Origin: Skeletonema tropicum
Lineage: Eukaryota; Bacillariophyta; Thalassiosirophyceae; Thalassiosirales; Thalassiosiraceae
Assembly (NCBI GenBank): GCA_037178625.1
Contig: CM074138.1
Coordinates: 248,001-312,000, forward strand
Direction: 5' to 3'
Length of the DNA stretch: 64,000 nucleotides
In this document: positions 54,678-64,000 of the stretch, in pieces
How positions within the stretch are numbered: the first letter of the stretch is position 1
How the letters are laid out: every line of letters starts with the position of its first letter
Notes under the pieces: model-generated
Told to the model about the DNA's origin: nothing
Databases searched by the model: none
The model's input: only the letters and a program-made list of their open reading frames with translations
Program-made: the position numbers and the translations under genes

Positions 54678-54978
54678 TCAAATCACCGCCCGATCTCGCC
54701 AAGATTGGTCCATTGAGGTCGTTTCGTGCCATTCGTATCGTGCGTTGGATTCGTCTTCATCGGCGATGTTGGTGGTCGTAGGGGCGTCATTTTCGACTCC
54801 TCCAAGGGGCCGAAAATCGGTGAAGTGATTTGGCACGCTTCGCCATCCGGCCTCAAAATCACATGTGTGATTTTGAGGCATGTACGAAGGTTGAAACTGT
54901 AAGATAGTAATTCAATTCCAAATTACTACTAATTATTGACCATCCTGTTTGTATACTTATGCCTACCTTGTTCGACAT
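54678..54978 (-). CDS. Candidate two-exon small protein inside the inverted-repeat element
   Basis: Exon 1 is 54967-54978 (MSNK). The intron is 54897-54966 with canonical GTAGGC ... CTTACAG ends. Exon 2 is 54678-54896. The product would have 76 residues, acidic and Trp-containing (FQPSYMPQNHTCDFEAGWRS, then WRDRAVI at the end). An in-frame stop lies upstream of the ATG. A further minus-strand frame at 54980-55198 may be a separate remnant. No family recognised; I rely only on splice-site quality and protein-like composition. Confidence 0.35.
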
Positions 54979-56483
54979 GTTAGTGGAGAGCTCGTGGATG
55001 GAGAGCGAATCGAATTAAAATTTCATTCGAATCGACTGGCGCCAAGACGCTTGGAACGAATGCCTCGAAAATCCTGATGCAAGGAAGAAGGTCAAATCGA
55101 TCAGCTGATCGTGAGATCGGTCCACAGAACAAAACATCACCAAAACTACCATGTTCGACCGCACCGTGCACCATGTTACGGATCTCATCGGAGGACAAAC
55201 GATGGCTTCATGTACAGCTTATTGTCTATGTATTCAATGTCTACAGCATTTTTTGGTTCGAAATAGGTCTACTTAGTCGTAATGTAATTTGAAATGGGGC
55301 GTGGAAAATTGCCATCTTTCGGCATACCTTACCCATCGTGGTCGATATCACAACATTACGAACGTTCTAGTGCAGTGAATACATCCGCTGGTGTTATATA
55401 AGGATTGGGTGGGTCAGTTTTGTATCGTGGTCTGATTTAGAGTCTTCAACTTTGGCAAACTCGGCCCAAATATCCAGCTTGGTTGCTTTCGCCTACTTCA
55501 ACTCGCCTGCCCGACGCCGACGCTTGGTGCTGAGGGTGTTTGGAGCCTTTCTATCTGCAAATCTCGAACAAGCTTAATGAATTTACCGAGATTCTTCGTT
55601 TCAGTACAAGTTGGAGTTGCTCCTCTGCATCACAAAACACTTGGTCTTATGGCTCACTGCAAGGTTGTAAAAGCGAGGAAAGACCTTTTCGAGTTCTTCA
55701 AAGAAACGATGCACTGGGACATCTTCCCAATGCCTCTCCTTCAAGACTTTTCCAAGTCACTTTGTAAGCTCAATTGTATCTCTTGACTTCCACTCCAAAT
55801 TATTGGCTGTCTTTAGCGTTGCAGCTTCTTCGATTTGATCTTCCAATGAGGTCTGACTGTAGGTGGTAGACGCCCGTCCTTGCTGCAATTCCTTCCGCAT
55901 GGGCTACTTGATTTCAAGTTGCCTTTTACCGACGTATGATTCACGCTTCACAATACTGTTCATGCTAAAGCAAGAGTGGATTCTTGCATTTAGTAGGTGG
56001 ATGTCTCCAGAGTGACGACGGCTTGCTTAACTTGTAGGAATGACACCATCGAAATCTGGCACGCTTTGCTACTAGTGCTACGATTCATCTCAATCTATCT
56101 ATCACCTACCTAATAAATCAACACGGCACGGTTTTATGGATGAATATATTGCTGTTGGTAGCAAATATGAACCAAATGCATCGCCGACGAGTGAAAAGCG
56201 ATCTCTCTATTGCATTGCCCAGTTTAGACGCAGTATTACGCAGCAAAAAGAGTTGCTCCAACCTAACAAACTGATCGGATCGCTCCAATAGGTCTTCTAG
56301 AAGAGCTCTGCAAGTGGAATGAGTTGAATCGACCGCTTAGTTGCCGAGAATGAACAGCTTGACTATCGGAGGTCGGATCTTCTCTGCAATTCTAAAATTG
56401 CTAACAAATCGCTAGCTAAAAGGACGAAAAAAATTGAAAATGGGTTGAAATGATGTCTCAGGAAGTTGTCGATTCTATGGCTC

Positions 56484-56576
56484 TGGGGGGTCGAATGCTG
56501 TCGTGAAGGCATGCACTGGATTCCTGAACATCTCACGAATCGAATGCATGCCTTCACGACAGCATTCGACCCCCCA
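56484..56576. repeat. Perfect 32-bp hairpin with 29-nt loop
   Basis: The left arm 56484-56515 (TGGGGGGTCGAATGCTGTCG...) is the exact reverse complement of 56545-56576. Such a perfect stem stands out from the diverged inverted ends of the surrounding element and must be young. It may be a small fold-back insertion or a structured transcript. Confidence 0.9.
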
Positions 56577-57388
56577 TAGTGTGAGAGAGCCGTTCCAAAG
56601 TCAGACTAGGGTGCACCGTGTGCGAGGAAAAGAGGAGAGATAAAGCAGTTGTACATAGGCGCAGCACGCAGCCGAGGCTGAACAGTGAGCAGCAACCTCA
56701 GGAAGGCACAGGTATCTTGATTTTCGAACGCCGACCCCATGCCTGCGTGAGGCAGGCGATGGGGTCAGCGGCAGATTCTTCTCACTACTCACTAACTTCA
56801 GCTAATAAAATTCTTTTCTCTAGAGCATTGCCTAGCCGTATCATAGCTTATGCGGGCAGCATTACTTATTCGATCAAATGAGTCAGTTGTACGATTCGAA
56901 ACGATAGGATGCCAAAAGAATCGCTGTAACATTTGTGTGACGATATTCGAACACTGTTATGTTGGTGTAACAAAATGTAACAATGACTAACCCTAACAAA
57001 ATTCCTTCCCGCAATAATTAAGGATTTCTACACTTAAGGGCTTCCCGCAATTTCTCAAAACGAATGTGAACAACCCTGGATTCTTGAGTATTCGTTTTTG
57101 TTCTTGGCGCTTCACGGGTCCCTCCCCGTTCGCGATTATTTTGAGTGCCTTTCGAAAGAATCAGGGGGAAATGGTGTGGCATTCTAACAAGCGCTAAACT
57201 TTGGACGATTCCAACTCGTCTCATAGTCGACCAAATCACACAAACAACACATGAATCATAAACTAGAGGAGATAAGCTTTCCATTGGTAGTCTTGGTTTC
57301 ATCGTAGAGTTACTATTCGCTTACTCTATCTATTTCCAAAAAAGTAGCCATTTTAAGGTTTTACTTAGGCGCGCTTCTAGCGTCACCA

Positions 57389-58822
57389 TTGTACAAGCTC
57401 CAGCTTCGGTCACTAATTCCATCTCGGATCTGTTTCGGTAGGGCCTTCTGCGGGTTGCTGGGGAAAACAACCTCACGATGCACATGGTGGAAGTTTCGCA
57501 AAAGTAAGTTTCATGCCATCATCTTTCACTTCATTTCCATATATATATACATATTATATAAATGATTCTGGCTCAACATTCATGTAAATCATTTTGTGAA
57601 AAGGTTGTAAGGATCGAAGCAAAGTTCGCCATCAAGCTTCCCGAATCCCTGCCTTCCGATGTTGCGTGCCCATTCATTTGTGGCGGAGGGACTCTCTTTG
57701 AGCCCGTCTCAGATTATGTCAAAACAGGGACGTCTGCAGCCATTGCAAGCATTGGAGGATTGGGCACTGCGGGTATCAAGTTCAGCAAATCTTTTGGTGG
57801 TCGCGTTACTGCATTGAGCCGTTCCGAAGACAAGCGCGAGAAAGCTCTTGGTGCTGGAGCCGACGAATTCTATGGTAAGAAGCGTAATGCTGTATGAAGA
57901 GTTCATTCATCCCATCACAAAATGGTCATCATTTTTGTTCACCTTGTTATTGTTGCAGCTTGTCTTGGAAATGAAGAGGCGATGACAGAGTTGGCAGGGA
58001 AGTTTGACTTGATTATTGACACTTCACCCGTAAACAGTGATGTGGCAGCGTTTATGGGCAGTTGAAATTCAATGGTACTTACTGCCGCGTAGGGTAAGAA
58101 AACATATGATTGCAAGTGCTTGCTGTCTTCAGAATGCATAATCTCTGACCTTACGCCATATTATATCTCAACAACTTCAAGGATACCATCTGCAAATGAC
58201 ATGGACTTCAAGTACTCTTACATTCCACTCATATTCACACAGAAGAAGATCGCTGGATCAATTGTGACAGGAACTCGACGCATGAAGCAGATGCTTCAGC
58301 TGATGACGGATGAACTCCAAGATTATGGAAGTGACCCGAAGAACTGGAATACCAAGGTAGTGAGCTTCGAGGAAGTCAATCAAGTAATGGATGATTTGCT
58401 CAAAGGACGTAACACTAACAATTGGCGTTATGTGCTCACTTTCACTTGGGGTGAAGAGGATTAGAGGATTACATTGTATGTATGTATGTGGAGTATGAGT
58501 CAATGAGAGTATGCTTAGTAGAGTCAAATAGATATATGTTGTAGATCATCGAGTCGTATTATAATATCGTATTTCTAGGATTCATTGCGCGCAGCTGAAA
58601 CTTCATGAAAACTATGTATCTTCTTTCAGTCAGAAAAAAGTATGTCAGTCTGTATTCTCTGTTATTTTTTGTTTGCCATCTCTCAAAGAAAGCTGCAATC
58701 ATCACAACTTCTTCGCAAAAGCGAGATTCCGAATACCGCCATCCAATTTTGAATTGTGTGGTTCGCAATGAATTCCTCCGGGTTCGCAAAAGGATGTCTC
58801 ATGCAGTTTGTCTAAAATATAT
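57389..58822 (+). pseudogene. Alcohol dehydrogenase copy C, 5'-truncated and frameshifted
   Basis: A segmental copy of the ADH-B region starting inside intron 2 (TTGTACAAGCTCCAGC) and continuing about 360 bp past the stop. Exon equivalents are 57442-57503, 57604-57874, 57959-58093 and 58182-58464. Exons 1 and 2, with the zinc ligands, are missing. Exon 5 is 135 instead of 136 nt (one base lost in GGGCAGTTG), which shifts the frame. The last exon has a 6-nt insertion (LTFTWGEED). Splice signals are otherwise kept, so the copy is recent. Confidence 0.9.
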
Positions 58823-58824
58823 GA

Positions 58825-58955
58825 CTCGCCAACGAACACCAAACGCAAACCGCGACGTCGATACCTAAGTACTCTAAGTAGATAACTTTCTTTCTGCTAA
58901 CAACCTACTCATTACTCTAATCGGATAATCCCACTGCAAGCCAATCGTTTCACTT
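58825..58955 (+). repeat. Duplicated leader segment, copy 2
   Basis: Partner of 47706-47850. It lies directly upstream of the MYND gene start at 59043 and joins the ADH-C segment without spacer. Confidence 0.7.
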
Positions 58956-59042
58956 CAACATCACCACTATCACCTGTATCTCTTAGTCCTGCCTCGTAAT
59001 GTATTTCGGTACAACTTAGCATTTGCTCAATTAAAATTGACC

Positions 59043-60120
59043 ATGACGGCGAAGAAACGTGCCCGTAACAAAAACAAAAAGGCCAGGACCGCAGCAGCTG
59101 CAGCTGCAGAGCCGAGGACGATGCCAATTGCAACGAGCAACTGCCACCGGCCACAATCTATTCAAAAGGATGATTCTCTCCCAAAGAAGGATGCCATCGA
59201 AGAAGACGCAGACAGTTGTATGTATGCACGGGCTCATCCTCCAATACTTCAATGAGAGGCTGAAAGAGACTATTCGCGTATGCGACGATGTTGTATCGGC
59301 TGACTTTATGGTTATCAATAAGATGTTCGGAGGCAGCATTCCTCAGGCTGTTCTTGACGGACGCGAATCAATATCAACCATACTTGACGAAAAACTGAAT
59401 ACTATATTTTCCTCTATGGAGATCAATGACACTATCAATGACGTTGAAGAAGCACAAGCAGGAACAGACTTAGACACAGGAGTTCTCTTCACAATTTTCG
59501 CCAAGCATCCTGAATTCTGCCAAGACTCGATCCATATTGAATGGGTCGTATCCCACTTTTTATCTGAAGGAACACAATGCCTACTGCGAGGAGACACCCA
59601 AGCTGCTAGTGGCAATGCCTATTTTGCAAGTTGCTTCGAACAAATTAAGGACCTCCTGACGGAAGGTAAAATGATGAACACATCGAAACTGATGAAGTTA
59701 TACAGTGCTGATGAGCACACGCTTTGCAGCTTCTTCCGTAATCGCATCCCCTGCTCTTGCTTGGATCAGATATACAAGGAGGTCAAATCTGTTGCAAAGA
59801 CAGATATGTGTTGGAATATTGAGTGCAGTAAAGCCGATAGGTTTCATATTGACAGCAAATCCATGATGTGCTGCAGTCGATGCCGCCAGGCATGTTATTG
59901 CTGCAGGGAATGTCAAGAGACTGATTGGAGCAGGCACAAGAATCAATGTGGTTGGGCTAAAGATTTGAGTGCAGTGTTTGGGAAACAAACGATAGATGAA
60001 CTGGAGAACAATAAGGTCTGGAATCGTACTTTCTTACCTCGTGTCTCAGAGGACATACAGGAATTGAAGCAGACCGGGAAAAATGCCAATCCTTTTATGT
60101 TTAAGAAACTCGATGGCTGA
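59043..60120 (+). CDS. MYND zinc-finger protein, N-terminal frame disturbed by 4-bp duplication
   Basis: The likely start is 59043 (ACCATGACGG), giving a basic, Ala-rich N-terminus (KKRARNKNKKARTAAAAAAE). At 59217-59224 TGTA is doubled, which throws this frame off. Downstream the shifted frame reads HGLILQYFNERLKETIRVCDD and continues to 60120. A frame entering from 59059 bridges the site but yields an N-terminus unlike the duplicate at 53191. The C-terminal part has a MYND finger (about 59812-59950): CCSRCRQACYCCRECQETDW followed by SRHKNQC, a protein-interaction module binding Pro-rich peptides. The middle (GLDTGVLFTIFAKHPE-like) is helical with no known domain. Could be a weakly broken gene, or use a downstream ATG. 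Confidence 0.75.
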
Positions 60121-60607
60121 GTCTGAGTCTGAGGCCGAGGCCGAGGCTGAGGAGAATTAGACATCAGAATCAGATAGATGGGAGATGAAGCTAATGCTAG
60201 CACAAGTTTTGTACTTGTAAAATGTCCTGCAGATGCTGCGTCTGCAGGTGCGTCTGCAGGTGTGATTATGCAATGATATCTACAGAGCTCACTGATAAAT
60301 GGCTTCATTATTTGTTGTTCTCGTTCTCGTGGCGAAGTTCGCCTGCCGGCCCTCCTGTTGGCAAGAAAAAGGGGCTAACCCCTTTTTGCCCCCGGAGGGG
60401 GCCCTTTTTCACGTGGGTGTGGGCATGTAGGGTTAATGGGGGTTAATGCTATTACCACAGCCTGGATCAAAATTGACAGAAAGACTCCCATCTGGAAGAA
60501 CAAAATCAAGATAAATTAGAATCCCCGGGGGATTGTTGCAATAGTTTAAACTTAAGCTTTCCATACCATTGACCACGTGACCCGATAGTTGGATAGTCGA
60601 TAAAGTC
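60121..60607. other. 3' flank of the MYND gene with two GC-rich palindromes
   Basis: GA/GGC-rich sequence (GAGGCCGAGGCCGAGG) after the stop, then a region shared with 53530-53735. AAAAAGGGGCTAACCCCTTTTT (60365-60387) and GCCCCCGGAGGGGGC (60389-60403) are perfect short hairpins. The first is also present at 53703-53725. Their role is unknown; they are not bacterial terminators in this context. Confidence 0.6.
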
Positions 60608-61935
60608 CATCTGATGCCCTAAAGAGGGCATGGTTAGCTTGTACTTATGTACTTTTGCTCTTACCTATCATGGTTGGGAGGTAGCGCGCACGCTGCGCGG
60701 GATGTAGTTTTGTTGGCAGCAAGTTTTTGAGAGAGGTGTGTCGTGTGTCTCTTCGTCGGAGGCAAATTTGAACGAACTTTAAATCGTGCATGTGCCAACC
60801 CATCATTGACGGCGCTGCATTACGAAAGGTGTATTTTGTGAGGGCTTCGCCCGAACTGTGAGTAATACTGTTTATGTCGTGCCAACTGTCTGGGTTGGCA
60901 GCAAGTTTTGTGTTGCTTTTGAGAGGTGTGTCTCTTTGTCGGAGGCAAACTTCAACGAGAACTGATTACATCATATTACCTATACACGTCGTGCCAACTG
61001 TCTGGATTACACCCTCCTCAGCGGTCGCTTTTTGGGATCTTACATCGTGCCATCCAATCATTGACAGTGCAGCTTATAAGAAGTGTATTTTGTGAGGGCT
61101 TCGCCCGAACTGTGATTATTATTGATTACACGCCGTGCCAACTGTCTGGATTACACCTTCCTCAGCGGTCGCTTTTTGGTATCTTACGTCGTGCCAACCC
61201 ATCATTGACGGCGCAGCATTACGAGAAGTGTATTTTGTGAGGGCTCCGCCCGAACTGTGATTATTATCGCTTTTTGGGATCTTACATCGTGCCAACCAAT
61301 CATTGACGGCACAGAATTACGAGAAGTGTATTTTGTGAGGGCTTCGCCCGAACTGTGATTATTTTTGATTACACGTCGTGCCAACTGTCTGGATTACACC
61401 TTCCTCAGCGGTCGCTTTTTGGGATCTTACGTCATGCCAACCAATCATTGACGTCGCAGCATTACGAGAAGTGTATTTTGTAAGGGCTTCGCCCGAACTG
61501 TGATTATCATTGATTACACGTCGTGCCAACTGTCTGGATTACACCCTCCTCAGCGGTCGCTTTTTGGGATCTTACATCGTGCCAACCAATCATTGACGGC
61601 ACAGAATTACGAGAAGTGTATTTTGTGAGGGCTTCGCCCGAACTGTGATTATTATTGATTACACGTCGTGCCAACTGTCTGGATTACACCCTCCTCAGCG
61701 GTCGCTTTTTGGGATCTTACGTAGTGCCAACCAATCATTGACGGCGCAGCATTACGAGAAGTGTATTTTGTGAGGGCTCTGATTATCTGATGCCCTGAAG
61801 AGGGCATGGTAGCTTGTTACTTATTTACGTACTTTTTCTCTTACGGTACCTACGATGGTTGGGAGGTGGATGAGGCAGCGCACGTGGAAGTTGTTGCTTT
61901 TGAGAGGTGTGTCTCTTTGTCCTGAAGCAAATTTG
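60608..61935. repeat. 145-bp tandem array between two direct repeats
   Basis: The marker AGGGCTTCGCCCG recurs at 60841, 61095, 61240 (one change), 61338, 61483 and 61628, and in part at 61773. The usual spacing is 145 bp; one unit is shortened to 98 and one interval is 254. Each unit carries GTGCCAACTGTCTGGATTAC and CAGCGGTCGCTTTTTGG(G/T)AT. The array is flanked by a direct repeat (TCTGATGCCCT(A/G)AAGAGGG at 60609 and 61786, continuing through ATGGTTGGGAGGT). No coding content. Confidence 0.85.
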
Positions 61936-63003
61936 ACGAACTCGCTCGCTCTCACTTGCCACTCCTCGACAAAAACGAAACATCGATATCATCCCCGCAT
62001 AAAGTCAAGAGGTCTTCGAATGATCTTCATGCACCCATTGCAAAAGTCACTGCAGAATTCTCTTTTATTCGCTCTGATGGTAACAATTTGTGAAGGAGGT
62101 CCGGTACCCCAAACAGAATGCATTTTGTAAAGATGCGCAGGTAATGCTGCTCAAGCTCAAGAACTTTTTGGTAGAACTGGGTTTGATTTTGATGGATGGT
62201 GCTGTGGGAACTGTCCATGATCCCTGTTACGGCTAAGTGTATGGTCACCCTAGCCAGCATGTTAGTTCTCAGCGAGTATTTGAGCTCAGAAAATGTTCAA
62301 CATAGCTATTGAAAGCTGAGAGTGAGAGGAGTTCAAATCCGCATCGTCCCTGAGCTGTATCGGAATCATTGTGAAGTGAATGTGTTCTTGGTCGCTGAAG
62401 ACCAGGGTAAATTGGGAGAAGGGGCTACATTTGGGGTTATCCTTAAGTAAATCCTGCTCTAGAAGTGGGGCTAACAAAATATTTTTTTATTTTTGAAGGG
62501 ACGCCACGGATTCAAAGTCTACTCAACGAGAGGAGCATTTTAAGCCTATAAAAGGGTAGGTTAGCCCCTGTGGCGGCTGAGAACGAACAAATCGGCAAAA
62601 AGTGGCTAGAGGCGGGGTGACTATTTCGACAGCTGATGAGTCAAAAAATATTTTTTTAAAGGGAAAACATAATATCATCCTTTTTATTGCAGATTTGGAT
62701 AGATCTCATTAAGTAGATGATGTAGGAATTTTCGATCATGAAAAAATTCCAAATATTGACCAAGTTATATACAATTCAATGAAAAATATTTGGTCAGCCT
62801 CCTGCCGCCATGGGGGACAATTTCGACACTAGGTAAACTACTAGTAAACAAGTTCCTGCCATAAAAAAACCATTACTACGCTTGTAGTGGACCGTTTTGC
62901 CTCGGAAAAAGGTTGTTATAGTGCTCTATATGATCCCAGCAACCATGCAGATGAATATGGAATGGTAGAATTGAGCTAATTTTACAAAATGAAAGAATAT
63001 TTA
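61936..63003. other. AT-rich stretch with no gene
   Basis: Contains poly-A/T runs (62480-62500, 62640-62665) and two short phrases with TTTCGACA that look like decayed repeats. No domain, RNA gene or element end recognised. Confidence 0.45.
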
Positions 63004-63960
63004 TCAAGATTTGCAGTTTTGCTGCTGCTGAGCTTCGGCCCTCTCAGTCATCTTACGCTTACAACTTGTGCGTCGTACCTCCACTTCCTCTTTCTCATCC
63101 TCTGCATTGTTGACACTTTCTATCACCTCTTCAAATGTTGCACTGCTACGTCTGTATCGGCAGAATATTCCTCTGTATCGACCTACACCGCGTCTCCAGG
63201 ACTGTTCCTTATCATCAGCTTCATCTCCAGTCAACTCGCCATCCACTCCTCGATTGATTCGTAAGCATCATACTCATCGGTTTCAACAATGATTTGTCGA
63301 CTTCGACGTTGTTTTTGTGGCTTCCCTACTTTCGTCTCAAATTTCAACCAAAGATGATTGCACTTTACCACGAATTTCAACATCGTCCTTGCATCCAGGG
63401 AGAGGACGTCTCTCTCCTGTTCGTCATAAACACTTATATATTATCCTTGATTGTCAGCGCACGTTCCCTCGGCTGTTTCGTATCAAACAATGCTACTCAT
63501 TTGATGTGCATGCTCGCTGCACTCCGTTTCTTGGATGCAAGAGTGATCAATTCAGTCCGAGTAGTTACATAATTTGGAATGATCTTGTGGGCAGCAGCCT
63601 TGGCAGCATCGTAGGGATTACCAATGCCAGCTTCTAAGCCCCTACCACCGCCTGCACTGATGTTTTAGTACCTTTATTCTTCTGTATTTCCCTCGGGGAG
63701 CTGGCTTCTGTTCCCAGTGATATGATCTCTTCGGGGTTGGATTGGGAGACTCTTACCTACTGCTTCTGCTCTCTGTTGTTTTGCTTGGAGGGCCACGTTG
63801 TAGCAAGGAATGCCACCACCGCTAGACATCACGTTTGGCGCTTGCCATGTTTGATCTTTGGCTGATCATCTTCAGTTCGGCTTGGGCGGTAATTCTCCTG
63901 CATATCATGAGCATCGGCATAGATCGGCATGCCGACGGACAAGACGACGATGATTTACAT
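63004..63960 (-). pseudogene. Decayed minus-strand coding region, family unknown
   Basis: Protein-like stretches line up on the minus strand but switch frame and contain stops. From right to left: ADAHDMQENYRPSRTEDDQP, then MSSGGGIPCYNVALQAKQQR (63829 on), GIGNPYDAAKAAAHKIIPNY, VALFDTKQPRERALTIKDN after a TGA, RRSRQIIVETDEYDAYESIE, and a basic/acidic end (SSATFEEVIESVNNAEDEKE, stop near 63004). A segment at 63652-63756 has GTAAGA...GTGCAG ends and could be an intron (exons 63757-63829 and 63497-63651, 75 residues). But it is a multiple of three and also reads as protein with two stops, so decay is at least as likely. Possibly transposon-derived. Confidence 0.4.
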
Positions 63961-64000
63961 ATCTAATTTTCGACGATTTTTTGTTGGGTTTTGTAAAGTT

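Larger units (their letters stand above)
53940..57195. mobile_element. 3.3-kb element with about 540-590-bp inverted ends
   Basis: The left arm (53940-54475) starts TTAGAATGCCACACCAT and the right arm (56606-57195) is its inverted, gapped copy ending ATGGTGTGGCATTCTAA. Shared landmarks: GGGGAGGGACCC, CCTTAATTATTGCGGGAAG, ATGTTACAGCGATTCTTTTG and a GC-rich hairpin (GACCCCATCGCCTGC). The interior (54476-56605) holds a possible two-exon gene, a 32-bp perfect hairpin and small decayed frames. No transposase recognised. It could be a large fold-back transposon or an inverted duplication. Confidence 0.7.

Noticed and set aside
59059..59220. N-terminal 54 residues of the long MYND frame as genuine protein
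   Set aside because: The duplicate at 53191 keeps the other frame, so this segment is likely an out-of-frame translation upstream of the 4-bp duplication.
60365..60403. Rho-independent terminators
   Set aside because: They look like stem plus T-run, but the genes are eukaryotic, so bacterial termination does not apply.

Overview
The window reads as nuclear DNA of a eukaryotic microalga, most likely a diatom and possibly a centric one. Coding regions carry small GT-AG introns (about 85-110 bp). The gene set combines an AMT-type ammonium transporter, repeated Cys/His 'CxxHG' zinc-finger proteins of the kind that is numerous in diatoms, a Kex1-like carboxypeptidase and many decayed transposons. 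There are no bacterial operons, ribosome binding sites, rRNA or tRNA genes that I can recognise. The organism call is inference from gene content. A 500-base run of N (6161-6660) marks an assembly gap.

Layout. 1-6.2 kb: a broken paralogue, then a large gene fusing CxxHG zinc fingers, a repeat-built coiled coil and a fidgetin-like AAA ATPase that runs into the gap. 6.7-14.6 kb: transposon territory, with a tyrosine-recombinase element bounded by split direct repeats (7222-14618) that contains the 3' end and LTR of a Ty3/gypsy-type element, plus several minisatellites. 14.9-24.5 kb: five minus-strand paralogues of a 2-oxoglutarate/Fe(II) dioxygenase-like gene. Three are nearly identical 1.93-kb units, one is a chimeric older copy and one is an edge copy with a nonsense codon and no promoter; a Stowaway-like MITE sits in one spacer. 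25.2-31.8 kb: a 6.6-kb non-LTR retrotransposon (endonuclease, reverse transcriptase, RNase H) with a 17-bp target-site duplication, lying 50 bp beyond the stop of the ammonium transporter gene.

31.9-44.8 kb is the most gene-like part: an ammonium transporter with a C-terminal lamin-tail-like domain, a two-exon membrane-anchored subtilase, and two six-exon zinc alcohol dehydrogenases in inverted orientation flanking a Tex-like (YqgF/HhH/S1) gene with three frame breaks. 44.8-64 kb is a mosaic of segmental duplications and fold-back elements. It holds a third, decayed alcohol dehydrogenase copy, two copies of an unknown gene with the same internal frame break, two copies of a MYND-finger gene (one internally deleted, one with a 4-bp duplication), a Kex1-like carboxypeptidase, a Lys/Pro/Ser repeat fragment, two long inverted-repeat elements and a 145-bp tandem array.

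How the genes fit together: most are independent, as expected for a eukaryote. The ammonium transporter, secreted/membrane proteases and dehydrogenases are ordinary nutrient and metabolic functions. The dioxygenase array looks like recent gene-dosage amplification. Splice sites and domain calls come from reading the sequence; no search was run.
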